Positions 36,150 through 45,210 of a DNA stretch of 64,000 nt are shown here, piece after piece. The first letter of the stretch is position 1. The number at the start of each line of letters is the position of its first letter. The notes under the pieces were generated by a model that saw only the letters and a list, made by a program, of their open reading frames with translations, ran no database searches and was not told the DNA's origin. The translations under genes and the position numbers were made by a program. Source of the stretch: LMUY01 sp964245075 (GTDB taxonomy: Bacteria; Pseudomonadota; Alphaproteobacteria; Acetobacterales; Acetobacteraceae); NCBI GenBank assembly GCA_964245075.1, contig CAXTLC010000010.1:8908-72907 (forward strand), given 5' to 3'.

Positions 36150-37001
36150 ATGCGCATCCGCTTGCCGCTGTTCCTCGCCGCGTCCTTCCTCGCGCCGCCG
36201 GCGGCCGCCTGGGCGGGGGACGTGAACGTGCTGTATGCCGGCTCACTCGTGAACCTCATGGAACACGGGATCGGGCCTGCGTTCGAGAAGGCGACCGGGG
36301 ACGGTTTCCGCGGCTTTGGCGGCGGCTCGAACGGTTTGGCAAACCAGATCAAGGGCAAGCTTCGGCGCGGGGACGTGTTCATCAGCGCCACCCCCAAGGT
36401 CAACGACGCGCTGATGGGCAGCGCCAACGGCGACTGGGTGGCGGGGTACGTCACCTTCGCGCAATCGCCGCTGGTCATCGGGTACAGCCCTGCCAGCCGG
36501 TTCGCCGCCGACCTGACATCCAAGCCCTGGTACGAGGTGTTGCGTGAGCCGGGCATCCGGATCGGCCGCACCGACGCCAAGCTGGACCCCAAGGGCGCTC
36601 TGACGGTGCAATTGATGGACAAGGCCGAGCAGGCGTACCAGCAGCCCGGCCTGGCGCAGGCGGTGTTGGGCGCTCCGGACAACCCGGACCAGGTCCGCCC
36701 GGAAGAGAACCTGGTCGGGCGGTTGCAATCCGGCCAGATCGACGTCGGCTTCTTCTACTCGACCGAAACGTCCGACTTGAAGATCCCGTCCATCCCGCTG
36801 CCGCCGGAGGTGGCCCTGAGTGCGGTTTACACGGTCGCCACCCTGCGGGACGCGCCGGACCCGGATGCGGCGGCACGGTTCGTGGCCTTCCTGCTGAGCC
36901 CGCCGGGGCAGGCCGTGATGAGGGAGCATGGACTGGACACGCTGACGCCCGGCGTCACCGGTGATCCGGCCAAAATTCCCGCGTCCATCCACGTCAAGTA
37001 A
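36150..37001 (+). CDS. Molybdate/tungstate ABC transporter substrate-binding protein
   Basis: A 283-residue periplasmic protein with a signal peptide (residues 1-22, ending AWAG). The mature start DVNVLYAGSLVNLMEHGIGP resembles WtpA/ModA binding proteins, with GGGSNGLANQIKG and the DVGFFYSTETSD block. The YAGSL motif favours the WtpA branch, which binds tungstate and molybdate. It lies 23 bases upstream of a fused permease-ATPase gene. Oxyanion choice cannot be settled from sequence, though a mop gene nearby favours molybdate. Confidence 0.85.
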   Translation: MRIRLPLFLAASFLAPPAAAWAGDVNVLYAGSLVNLMEHGIGPAFEKATGDGFRGFGGGSNGLANQIKGKLRRGDVFISATPKVNDALMGSANGDWVAGYVTFAQSPLVIGYSPASRFAADLTSKPWYEVLREPGIRIGRTDAKLDPKGALTVQLMDKAEQAYQQPGLAQAVLGAPDNPDQVRPEENLVGRLQSGQIDVGFFYSTETSDLKIPSIPLPPEVALSAVYTVATLRDAPDPDAAARFVAFLLSPPGQAVMREHGLDTLTPGVTGDPAKIPASIHVK

Positions 37002-37024
37002 AACTGTCCAGGCCGGCCACCCTG

Positions 37025-38887
37025 GTGAAGCGGCCGGGCGCCCTGGCGCCGTTGGCGGGGTTGCTGGCAGCCTTGCTGGTGCTGCCATTCCTCGCCGGGC
37101 TGGGACAGGCCGGGCTTGCCGACTGGTCCGGCACGGACATCGGAGGCCTGGCGCGCGCGGGGGCCGTTTCCGTCGCCAGCGCGACGGCGGCGACGGCGCT
37201 GGTCGCGGTGTGCGGCATCCCGCTCGGCTACCTGCTGGCGCGGGTGCCGGGGCGCGGCATGGCGCTGCTGGGCTTCGTCGTCCAGCTTCCGCTGGCGCTT
37301 CCCCCTTTGGCGAGCGGCGTCCTGCTGCTGTTCCTGCTCGGCTACGCCAGTCCGCTGGGCCGCCTGACCCACGGGGCACTGACCGACTCCTTCCTCGGCA
37401 TCGTGCTGGCGGAAGCCTTTGTCGCCGCGCCGTTCCTGATCGTCGCCGCCCGGTCCGCGTTCGCCGGGGTGGACCCGGTGCTGGAGGACGTGGCCGCCAC
37501 GCTCGGCCACAGGCCCGGCGCCGTGTTCCGCCGCGTGAGCCTGGCCTTGGCCTTCCGCGGCATCTGGGCCGGGCTGCTGCTGACCTGGCTCAGGGCGTTC
37601 GGCGAGTTCGGCGCCACGGTGATGGTCGCCTACCATCCTTATTCCGTGCCGGTGTACACCTACGTCGCGTTCGGCAGCGAGGGCTTGCCCGCCATGCTGC
37701 CCATCCTGCTGCCGACGATCCTGATCGCGGCGGGCGTCATGGCGCTCAGCCTGCGGGCCGGGCGCGCACGACCTGCGCGGCGCACGCTGCCCGGCACACC
37801 GCCGCTGGACGGCCCGGCCATGCCGCCACGGCCAGTGCGGGCGCCGGGCCAGCCGTTGAGCTTCGCGTTCCAGCGCCGCCGGGACGGGTTCACCCTGGAT
37901 GTCGCGTGGCAGACGGAGGGGAGGCGGCTGTGCATCCTCGGCGCATCCGGGTCGGGCAAGTCCGCGACCCTGCGGCTGATCGCCGGGCTGGACCGGGCGG
38001 ACGGCGCCACGCTGACGTTGAACGGCCGCGACCTGGCCGCCATGCCGCCGCACGCACGCGGGATCGGCTACGTGCCGCAGAACTACGGCCTGCTGCCCAA
38101 CCTGACCGTGGCACGCCAGGTGCGGTTCGCCGTCACGGCTGACCCGGCGCAGGCCGAGCACTGGACCCGGCGCCTGGGTTTGGCCGGCTTGCGGCACCGG
38201 CTCCCCGCGGACCTCTCGCTCGGGCAGCAGCAACGGGTGGCACTGGCACGCGCCCTGTCCTGCCAGGCGTCCCTGCTCCTGCTGGACGAGCCGTTCTCAG
38301 CCCTGGACGCCCCGCTGCGGGCGCGGCTGCGCGACGAGTTGCTGGCCCTGCAAGGGCAGATCGAGGCGACCACCATCCTGGTTTCGCATGACCCGGCGGA
38401 AGCCATGCTGCTGGCCGACGAGCTGCTGCTGCTGGAGGATGGCCGCGTGCTGCAATCCGGTCCCGTCGAGGACGTGTTCCGCCGCCCTGCCAGCGAGGCG
38501 GCGGCGCGGCTGCTCGGCGCGCGGAACATCGCGCCCGGACAGGCCATCCTGCCGGACACGATCGACATCGGCGGCGTTCACCTTGCCGTGGCCGGGCCGC
38601 CCTTGTCCAACGGCCCGGTCGGCTGGGCCGTCAGGCCAGAAGCGATCCGGATCGACGCGACGCATGGACTTCCAGCCACCCTGCTGTCCGCCGGGGTCGT
38701 TCGTGCGGGGCAGCGATGGATGACCGTCAGTGTCGGCCATGCCGTGCTCCAAGCGGTTGCGGGAGCCAGTTCTGCCGCCGCGCCGGGTCCGTGCCGCGTT
38801 CTGATCGATTCCGCCGCGGTGCAAGTGTGGCCGGCGCGGCAAGCCGAACCGGCTTCCGCGGTCACGGCACCGGACATGGCCGCGTGA
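37025..38887 (+). CDS. Fused molybdate transporter permease-ATPase (ModB-ModC)
   Basis: A 620-residue fusion. Residues 1-245 form a ModB-like permease with the cytoplasmic coupling loop near 155-175. Residues about 278-480 form the ATPase: Walker A GASGSGKS (306-313), YVPQNYGLLPNL Q-loop, Walker B LLLLDEP (417-423). The signature is LSLGQQQ (397-403), where the usual LSGGQ has Leu at the third position. The tail (about 490-600) resembles a TOBE-type regulatory domain. The GTG start follows the binding-protein gene. One polypeptide would supply both halves of the importer core. Confidence 0.88.
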   Translation: MKRPGALAPLAGLLAALLVLPFLAGLGQAGLADWSGTDIGGLARAGAVSVASATAATALVAVCGIPLGYLLARVPGRGMALLGFVVQLPLALPPLASGVLLLFLLGYASPLGRLTHGALTDSFLGIVLAEAFVAAPFLIVAARSAFAGVDPVLEDVAATLGHRPGAVFRRVSLALAFRGIWAGLLLTWLRAFGEFGATVMVAYHPYSVPVYTYVAFGSEGLPAMLPILLPTILIAAGVMALSLRAGRARPARRTLPGTPPLDGPAMPPRPVRAPGQPLSFAFQRRRDGFTLDVAWQTEGRRLCILGASGSGKSATLRLIAGLDRADGATLTLNGRDLAAMPPHARGIGYVPQNYGLLPNLTVARQVRFAVTADPAQAEHWTRRLGLAGLRHRLPADLSLGQQQRVALARALSCQASLLLLDEPFSALDAPLRARLRDELLALQGQIEATTILVSHDPAEAMLLADELLLLEDGRVLQSGPVEDVFRRPASEAAARLLGARNIAPGQAILPDTIDIGGVHLAVAGPPLSNGPVGWAVRPEAIRIDATHGLPATLLSAGVVRAGQRWMTVSVGHAVLQAVAGASSAAAPGPCRVLIDSAAVQVWPARQAEPASAVTAPDMAA

Positions 38888-38928
38888 CGGCGGCCTGCTG
38901 GAAGGTTCGGGCAGGCGGGCTTCCGGCG

Positions 38929-39135
38929 CTAAACCGCGACCATCACGTCGGACGCCTTGATGACGGCCGTCGCTTCGTCGCCGACCTTGAGCTGCAACTC
39001 GTCGATGGCTTCGTTCGTGATCGAGGAATGGATCGTGACGCCGCCGCCGATGTCGATGTGGACATGGCCGGTCGTCTGGCCTTTCACGACGGAGGTGATC
39101 TTGCCTTTGATCTGGTTCCGGGCGCTGAGCTTCAT
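38929..39135 (-). CDS. mop: Mop-domain molybdate-binding protein (molbindin)
   Basis: A 68-residue TOBE/Mop protein: KLSARNQIKGKITSVVKG, then TTGHVHIDIGGGVTIHSSIT and a DEATAVIKASDVMV ending. The SARNQ and final KASDVM motifs are diagnostic. Hexamers of such proteins store molybdate in the cytosol. ATG 39135 gives the standard length. It converges with the modBC fusion across 41 bases, consistent with a molybdenum uptake and storage locus. Confidence 0.93.
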   Translation of the reverse strand: MKLSARNQIKGKITSVVKGQTTGHVHIDIGGGVTIHSSITNEAIDELQLKVGDEATAVIKASDVMVAV

Positions 39136-39219
39136 GAAGGCATCCTGTTTTGGGGCCGCTATAGCCCGGAACGGGCTGGATGGCACCTGCCCTTCCCCGC
39201 CCTTCCCGCGCGCCTGAGT

Positions 39220-40716
39220 TCAGGCCGTTTTTATCCAGACGGCCTTGACGTTGAGGTATTCCTCGACGTGCTGCATGCCGCCTTCCCGCCCGTACCCGCT
39301 CATCTTGTAGCCGCCGAACGGGACCGCCGGGTCCATGGCCTGGTAGCAGTTGATCCAGACCGACCCGGCGCGGATGTTGCGGGCGAGCTGGTGCGCCTTG
39401 CTGACGTCGCGGGTCCAAACGCCGCTGCCCAGGCCGAAGCTGGTCTTGTTCGCGCGTTGCGTGACCTCCTCGATGTCGGTGAAGGGAATGGCGGAGATCA
39501 CCGGGCCGAAGATCTCCTCCTGCGCGATCCGCATGTCGTCCTTGACGTCGGCGAACACGGTGGGCGGCACGAAGTAGCCTTGCGCCATGTCGCCCTCCAT
39601 CAGCCGCTCGCCGCCAGAAAGCGGACGCGCGCCTTCCTGCCGGCCGATGGCGAGGTAGCCGGTCACCCGGTCGAGTTGCTCGGTGGACACCAGCGGGCCG
39701 ACCTGCGTCGCCGGGTCGCTGCTGTTGCCGACCTTGAGGGAGCGGCTGAACTCGGCGACCCGGGCGGTGAACTCGTCGTAGATCTTCTGTTCCACGAACA
39801 GCCGTGTGCCGGCGCTGCAAATCTGCCCCGAGTTGGCGAACACCGCCATGCCCGCTCCGGGAACCGCCGCGTCCAGGTCGGCATCGGCGAACACGATGTC
39901 CGGCGACTTGCCGCCGAGCTCGAGCGACACCCGCTTGAGATTGCCTGCCGACGCCTGGATGATCTTCTGGCCTGTCAGGTGGGACCCGGTGAACGCGACC
40001 TTGTCCACGTCAGGATGGCTCGACAGGGCGGCGCCGGCAGTCTCGCCATAGCCTGTCACGACATTCACCACGCCCGGCGGCACGCCCGCCTCCTGGCACA
40101 GCTCCGCCAGGCGCAGGGAGGTCAGCGGCGCTTCCTCTGCCGGCTTGAGCACGACGGTGCAGCCCGTGGCCAGAACCGGGCCGATCTTCCAGACCGTGGC
40201 GGTCAGCGGGCCGTTCCACGGGATGATCGCGCCGACCACGCCGACCGGCTCCTTGAGCGTGAAGCTCACATACTCGCCGGGCAGCGAGTTCTGGATCGTC
40301 TCGCCGTGGATGGCCGTCGCCTGCCCGGCGTAGTAGCGCAGCATGCCGAGCACCCGCAGGCGGTTGCCCTTCGTGCGGGTGATGGGTGCGCCCATGTCGA
40401 GCGTGTCCAGCGCGGCCAGTTCGTCGAAATTCGCTTCGACCAGGTCGGCCAGCTTCAGCAGCAGGTTCTGGCGCTCGAACGGCTTGAACTTGCTCCAGGG
40501 ACCATCGAAGGCGCGACGGGCCGCCGCGACCGCGCGGCCGATGTCCTCGCTGTCCCCCTCGGCGACGGAGGCAAGCACCTGGCCAGTGGATGGGTTGGTG
40601 GTCTCGAACAACTTGCCTGACGCCGCCTCGACCCACTTGCCGTCGATGAACAGGCGCTTGGCCTTTCCGGTCAGGAACGGATGCTGCTTCATGTCAGTCG
40701 GCGAGATGGCGGTCAT
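39220..40716 (-). CDS. NAD(P)-dependent aldehyde dehydrogenase
   Basis: A 498-residue aldehyde dehydrogenase. Catalytic residues are present: Asn168 (IPWNGP), Glu266 (SLELGGKSP) and Cys300 (SGQICSAGTR). The C-terminal EEIFGPV and MSGYGREGG blocks are intact. It oxidises an aldehyde to an acid; the exact substrate is not evident. A clear AAGGAGG ribosome site precedes ATG 40716. The ATG overlaps the stop of a DUF2325 gene upstream (ATGA), so the two are translationally linked. Confidence 0.93.
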   Translation of the reverse strand: MTAISPTDMKQHPFLTGKAKRLFIDGKWVEAASGKLFETTNPSTGQVLASVAEGDSEDIGRAVAAARRAFDGPWSKFKPFERQNLLLKLADLVEANFDELAALDTLDMGAPITRTKGNRLRVLGMLRYYAGQATAIHGETIQNSLPGEYVSFTLKEPVGVVGAIIPWNGPLTATVWKIGPVLATGCTVVLKPAEEAPLTSLRLAELCQEAGVPPGVVNVVTGYGETAGAALSSHPDVDKVAFTGSHLTGQKIIQASAGNLKRVSLELGGKSPDIVFADADLDAAVPGAGMAVFANSGQICSAGTRLFVEQKIYDEFTARVAEFSRSLKVGNSSDPATQVGPLVSTEQLDRVTGYLAIGRQEGARPLSGGERLMEGDMAQGYFVPPTVFADVKDDMRIAQEEIFGPVISAIPFTDIEEVTQRANKTSFGLGSGVWTRDVSKAHQLARNIRAGSVWINCYQAMDPAVPFGGYKMSGYGREGGMQHVEEYLNVKAVWIKTA

Positions 40717-41219
40717 CGCGGTCCTCCTTGCAGGGACAGGGCTTCGGCACGGGCCTGCGCGGCCTCCGTCCCGGCCAGCGCGGACGGGAAGGAAGCGAGG
40801 CCGGACGAGCGCAGCGCCGGCCACGGCCTGCCCAACTGCCGGCAGAGCCGCTTCACGGTGAGCGCCGCGTCATGGCGGACGCAGTTGGCCGGGAATACCA
40901 CCTGGCCCGCCTGGCTGACCAGCCCGGCGAGCAGCGACGGATGGTCGTGCCGCCCGCCGACGTGCGGGATGCGGCCCGCGGGAAGCCCCGACCGGCCGCG
41001 TGAGGCCGAGGAGGCGTTGCGGCACCGCTCCATCGCCTGCACTTCGAACAGGACGGCGTCCCGTTCGGCTTCCGCCGCAACCGCCCGGCACGCCCAATGC
41101 TGGCCGGATCTCAACGCGTCCTCAAGCCGGGCCTTCAGGCCGCCCACGAGGTGGCGCAAGCCGGCAAGCGCGTCGTCCGCGTCGGAGGTCGCGGGCGGAC
41201 CGCCATGATCGACATCCAT
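40713..41219 (-). CDS. DUF2325 domain protein
   Basis: A 168-residue protein. Residues 1-70 are a helical segment (LRHLVGGLKARLEDALRSGQ) and residues about 78-150 match the DUF2325 pattern: VGGRHDHPSLLAGLVSQAG, VVFPANCVRHDAALTVKRLC and RPWPALRSSGLASF. The family is uncharacterised. It is directly upstream of, and overlaps, the aldehyde dehydrogenase gene. Compared with relatives the central glycine-rich loop (usually VLYVGGR) looks shortened. Function unknown. Confidence 0.7.
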   Translation of the reverse strand: MDVDHGGPPATSDADDALAGLRHLVGGLKARLEDALRSGQHWACRAVAAEAERDAVLFEVQAMERCRNASSASRGRSGLPAGRIPHVGGRHDHPSLLAGLVSQAGQVVFPANCVRHDAALTVKRLCRQLGRPWPALRSSGLASFPSALAGTEAAQARAEALSLQGGPR

Positions 41220-41452
41220 GCTCCAAAGGTCGGCAATGGACTCTGCCTGGCCGTTCGGCCAAACCGCCCACGCGACGGGCTGATGATTTCCACCGAAGCT
41301 TTCGGCTTGGGGAGGAGCGTGTTCGATGCCGTGGGTGGATTTCGGTTTAAGAGGTCGTGCCGGCAGCGTCGTTCCCCGACGGTGGGCGGCATGAACGCGA
41401 CGGCCCAGTGCCTGCCCTTGCCTGCCGATCGTGCCGGCATGGGCACCCGGGC

Positions 41453-41881
41453 ATGACCGAGACCTTGGCCATAGCCCTGGGCGGCGCGCTGGGCAGCGTC
41501 GCCCGCTACTGGGTCGCTCTTTGGCTGCTTCCCGTCAGCCGCACGCTGCCGATAGGCACGATCAGCATCAACGTCGCCGGCTCGTTCGCCATCAGCTTCT
41601 TCGGCACGTTGACGCTCGCGCATGGCCGGTTCGCCGCGCCGGAACTATGGCGCCTGTTCTTCATGGTGGGCGTGTGCGGCGGGTTCACGACCTTCTCGTC
41701 GTTCAGCCTGCAAACGCTGGACCTGCTGCGCGCGGGCGCGGCCGGGCGGGCGATGGTGAACGTCGCGGCGTCCTTGCTGCTCTGTCTCCTGTCGGTCGCG
41801 GCCGGGCACTATGCCGCCGCGGGGCTGAACGGCGGGGCGGTCCAAGTCACCCAGAATACCGTCGAGGAGGAGACGTCCTGA
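41453..41881 (+). CDS. crcB: Fluoride exporter CrcB/Fluc
   Basis: A 142-residue, four-helix membrane protein forming dual-topology fluoride channels. Family landmarks: ALGGALGSVARYWVA, the ISINVAGSFAISFF helix and GVCGGFTTFSSFSLQT with the Phe box and polar track. ATG at 41453 gives the expected N-terminus (MTETLAIALGG). No fluoride riboswitch is evident upstream. It is flanked by unrelated metabolic genes. Confidence 0.93.
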   Translation: MTETLAIALGGALGSVARYWVALWLLPVSRTLPIGTISINVAGSFAISFFGTLTLAHGRFAAPELWRLFFMVGVCGGFTTFSSFSLQTLDLLRAGAAGRAMVNVAASLLLCLLSVAAGHYAAAGLNGGAVQVTQNTVEEETS

Positions 41882-42210
41882 CACGGCTGCGTCATCCGTC
41901 CCCGCCATCCCAGGTCGGGTGGAGACGGCGCACGCGGCCCTGCACGCGACGGCTGCAATGGCCGCGCCCTGCCGCAACGCACCGATCGAGTTGATCCATC
42001 CGCGTCCGGACCTGGACCTGGACTTCCTGCCAACGCAGGAGATCACGTCACCGGAGCGCAAGGCCGGCTTCGAGGCGTCGCAGGATGCGCCGGTGGCGCG
42101 ATTGCTGGAAAGGTTGCCTGTGCCCGCAGGCCTGTTCCTCCGGCGTGCGGCTTGCGACCGGCACGCGACTTGCGTGGACATGGCATGAACCTCGCGAGGA
42201 TGGACAGGCC
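41882..42210. other. 329-base intergenic stretch without a recognised gene
   Basis: Lies between crcB and the ABC binding-protein gene. Short frames exist, but none shows a motif or a convincing ribosome site. No terminator-like hairpin stands out. It may hold the promoter of the ABC-rut operon. Confidence 0.4.
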
Positions 42211-43476
42211 ATGAGCACGACCCGCCGCATCTTGATCAAGTCCGCCGCCGCCGCCGCCGGCACGGCCGCCGCGTTTCCGACCGGGTTCCCGACGATCTGG
42301 GCGCAGAACATCAAGGGCGTGACGCTGCGCCAGTTCGGCACCGGCGTGTCCGCGCTCAACCCGATCGCCGCGCGGGTGAAGCAGGACCTGGGCTTCACCT
42401 TGCAGATGACGGCGCTGGACACCGATGCCACGGCGCAGAAGGCCGTCACCCAGCCGCGCAGCTACGACATGGCCGACATCGAGTATTTCCTGTGCAAGAA
42501 GGTGTTCCCCACCAACGTCCTGCAACCGATCGACACCAAGCGCATCCGCGAGTACGGCCGCATCGTCCCGCTGTTCACCACCGGCAAGCTGACGCCTGGC
42601 AGCACGGTCGGCCAGGGCACCGCGCCCCACACGGTGAGCTTCGCCGAGGGCCCCACGTCAACCAAGTTCGCCAAGACCGAGAGCGGGTGGATGACGCTGC
42701 TTCCCACCATCTACAACGCCGACACGCTCGGCATCCGCCCTGACCTGGTGGGCCGTCCCATCACCAAGTGGAGCGACCTGGTGGACCCGGCATTCAAGGG
42801 CCGGGCCAGCATCCTCAACATCCCGGGCATCGGGATCATGGACGCGGCCATGGTGATGGAAAGCCTCGGGCGCATGACGTACGTCGACAAGGGCAACATG
42901 ACGAAGGAGGAGATCGACAAGACCGTCGGTTTCCTGATCGAAACCAAGCGGTCCGGCCAATTCCGCGCGTTCTGGAAAAGCTTCGACGAGAGCGTCAACC
43001 TGATGGCGGCCGGCGAGGTCGTGATCCAGTCCATGTGGTCCCCCGCGGTCACGGCGGTGCGAAGCCGCGGCATCGCCTGCACCTACCAGCCGCTGGCCGA
43101 GGGGTACCGCGGGTGGGGCGGCGGGCTGGGGATCGCCCGGCATCTGTCCGGCATCGAGCTGGATGCCGCGTACGAGTACATCAACTGGTACCTGTCCGGC
43201 TGGTGCGGCGCGTTCCTGAACCGCCAGGGCTACTACAGCGCCGTGCCGGACACGGGGAAGGAGAACATGAGCGCGAACGAGTGGGGCTACTGGATGGAGG
43301 GCAAGGAAGCTACCGCCGACATCGTGGGCCCGGATGGCAAGGTCATCGACAAGGCGGGAGCCAAGCGCGACGGCGGCTCGTTCACCGACCGGATGGGCCG
43401 CGTCGCTTGCTGGAACTCGGTCATGGACCAGGACCGCTACATGATTGGGAAATGGAACGAGTTCGTGGCCGCCTGA
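42211..43476 (+). CDS. ABC transporter substrate-binding protein (spermidine/putrescine-like class)
   Basis: A 421-residue periplasmic protein with a Tat-like signal (STTRRILIKSAAAAAGTAAA, RR pair near the start). Downstream sequence (MTLLPTIYNADTLGIRPDLV; GRASILNIPGIGIMDAAMVM; VIQSMWSPAVTAVRSRGIAC) fits the PotD/PotF-type SBP family. Two permease genes follow without an intervening ATPase. Its position before rutABCD suggests uptake of a pyrimidine or related compound, which is inference. ATG 42211 sits behind a GGACAGGCC site; the frame upstream is not family-like. Confidence 0.85.
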   Translation: MSTTRRILIKSAAAAAGTAAAFPTGFPTIWAQNIKGVTLRQFGTGVSALNPIAARVKQDLGFTLQMTALDTDATAQKAVTQPRSYDMADIEYFLCKKVFPTNVLQPIDTKRIREYGRIVPLFTTGKLTPGSTVGQGTAPHTVSFAEGPTSTKFAKTESGWMTLLPTIYNADTLGIRPDLVGRPITKWSDLVDPAFKGRASILNIPGIGIMDAAMVMESLGRMTYVDKGNMTKEEIDKTVGFLIETKRSGQFRAFWKSFDESVNLMAAGEVVIQSMWSPAVTAVRSRGIACTYQPLAEGYRGWGGGLGIARHLSGIELDAAYEYINWYLSGWCGAFLNRQGYYSAVPDTGKENMSANEWGYWMEGKEATADIVGPDGKVIDKAGAKRDGGSFTDRMGRVACWNSVMDQDRYMIGKWNEFVAA

Positions 43477-44314
43477 CCTGCGTCCGTTCCTCCAGGCAGC
43501 GCCGCTCGCCGCGGTGCTGGGCGCGTTCCTGCTGTTGCCGTTGCTGGCGATCTTGGTCGTCAGCTTCTGGGATTATGACAGCGTGCAGATGTTTCCGGCC
43601 TTCACGGCGCAGAACTACCGCGACGTGCTGGGGTCGGCGGTGACTTGGCGCACCTACGGCAACACGCTGTACTACACGGCGCTGGTCTGGCTGGTGACCC
43701 TGCCGCTGGGCTTCGGCGTGGCTTGGTTCCTGGCCTTCGTGGTGCGGGCGGCGGCGTTGCAGACGGGGCTCCTGCTGCTGTGCACGGTTCCGTTCATGAC
43801 CAGCAACATCATCCGGATGATCGCCTGGGTGCCCTCGCTCGGCCGCGAGGGGCTGGTGAACGGCGCGCTGCTGCGGCTGCGGCTGGCCGCGGCGCCGCTC
43901 GATTGGCTGCTGTTCTCGGATTTCGCCATCGTGCTGGCCTTCGTGCACCTTTACGCGCTGTTCATGGTGGTGCCGATCTTCAACGCCATGGTGCGGATCG
44001 ACCGGCGCTTGCTGGAAGCAGCGAAGGACGGCGGGGCCACCGCGATGCAGACGATGACCCATGTCGTGATCCCGCTGTGCCGCCCCGGCATCGGCACGGG
44101 GACCGTGTTCATCGTGACGCTGGTGATGGGCGACTTCGTCACGGTGCGGCTGATGGGCGGCGGGCAGCGTGCATCGGTGGGGCTGGTGATCTCCAACCAG
44201 ATCGGGCAACTGCAATACCCGGCGGCCTGCGCCAACGCGGTGGTGCTGCTGGCCACGGTGCTGCTGATGGTGGCCGGCATCCTGCGCCTGAGCCGCGGGC
44301 GGGCGGAGCGGTAG
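43445..44314 (+). CDS. ABC transporter permease (PotB-like)
   Basis: A 289-residue inner-membrane permease with six predicted helices. The EAA-type coupling loop reads EAAKDGGATAMQTMTHVVIP. TTG 43445 overlaps the binding-protein gene by 32 bases; a CTG or other later start is possible because the first fifteen residues are not conserved. It pairs with the next gene as a heterodimer. Confidence 0.85.
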   Translation: MGNGTSSWPPDLRPFLQAAPLAAVLGAFLLLPLLAILVVSFWDYDSVQMFPAFTAQNYRDVLGSAVTWRTYGNTLYYTALVWLVTLPLGFGVAWFLAFVVRAAALQTGLLLLCTVPFMTSNIIRMIAWVPSLGREGLVNGALLRLRLAAAPLDWLLFSDFAIVLAFVHLYALFMVVPIFNAMVRIDRRLLEAAKDGGATAMQTMTHVVIPLCRPGIGTGTVFIVTLVMGDFVTVRLMGGGQRASVGLVISNQIGQLQYPAACANAVVLLATVLLMVAGILRLSRGRAER

Positions 44315-44318
44315 GCGG

Positions 44319-45119
44319 GTGGGCCGCGTCCTGCTGTGCTTGCTGTTCGCCGGGTTCGTGGTGTTCCTGTACGGGCCGATCGTCACCGTCGTCATCCTCG
44401 CGTTCGGCGGGCCGGACAGCGGGCTGACCTTCCCGATGCGCGGGGTGTCGCTGCACTGGTTCAACGAGCTGCTTCAGGCCCAGTCGGTGGGCGACCTGGG
44501 CGCGGCGCTGCGGCGCACCGTGCTGCTTGCCACCATGGTGTCCGCCGCCACGGTATGCATCGCGGTCGCCGCCGGGCTCGGGTTCCGCCGGCGCTTCCCA
44601 GGCGGGCGGGCGCTGTTCGCCTTGACGCTGGCCAGCCTGATCGTGCCGTCGATCCTGGTCAGCCTGGGGGTGGGCCTGGTGTTCAGCCTCTCGGGGCTGG
44701 ACGCCGACTGGTACAGCTCCGCGTTCGGCGCGCAGTTGACGTGGACGCTGCCGTTCGGGGTGCTGATCACCGGCGTGCTGCTGGGCCGCTTCGACCCGGC
44801 GTGGGAGGAGGCCGCGCGCGACGGGGGGGCCACGGCATGGCAATCGGCGCGGTTCGTGGTGCTGCCGATCCTGCTGCCGGGCATCGTGGGCATCGCGCTG
44901 TTCGGCTTCACGCTGAGCTGGGACGAGTTCGCGCGCACGTTGCTCACCGCCGGCAGCGACAACACGTTGCCGCTCGAGATCTACGGCATGACGACCAACG
45001 TCACGTCGCCGGTGCTGTACGCGCTGGGGGCGGCCACGACGTTCGTCTCCCTGCTGGCGATCGGGGCCGGGCTGGGCGCGATGCGGCTGCTGACGCGGGG
45101 CCGCGTGCGCCGGCGGTGA
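44319..45119 (+). CDS. ABC transporter permease (PotC-like)
   Basis: A 266-residue permease with six helices and the coupling loop EAARDGGATAWQSARFVVLP. GTG 44319 follows the first permease by four bases. The set SBP-permease-permease lacks an ATPase gene in the window between crcB and rutA, so ATP hydrolysis must be supplied from elsewhere. It lies about 90 bases before rutA. Confidence 0.87.
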   Translation: MGRVLLCLLFAGFVVFLYGPIVTVVILAFGGPDSGLTFPMRGVSLHWFNELLQAQSVGDLGAALRRTVLLATMVSAATVCIAVAAGLGFRRRFPGGRALFALTLASLIVPSILVSLGVGLVFSLSGLDADWYSSAFGAQLTWTLPFGVLITGVLLGRFDPAWEEAARDGGATAWQSARFVVLPILLPGIVGIALFGFTLSWDEFARTLLTAGSDNTLPLEIYGMTTNVTSPVLYALGAATTFVSLLAIGAGLGAMRLLTRGRVRRR

Positions 45120-45210
45120 GGCGGGTGCGGCATACCTTGTTGCCGATAGCCACGGCACGATGCTTGCTGAGATGATGTCACGGCAACGTGCCAGCAGCGG
45201 AGGCTCGCCC

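Noticed and set aside
36827..38233. 468-residue minus-strand frame opposite modBC
   Set aside because: Antisense to a well-supported transporter gene; Gln/Arg/His-rich with no domain.
41380..41452. Fluoride riboswitch upstream of crcB
   Set aside because: The conserved crcB-motif segments and pseudoknot pairing could not be found.
41919..42188. 89-codon frame between crcB and the ABC binding-protein gene
   Set aside because: No ribosome site, no motif, and it overlaps another non-conserved frame.
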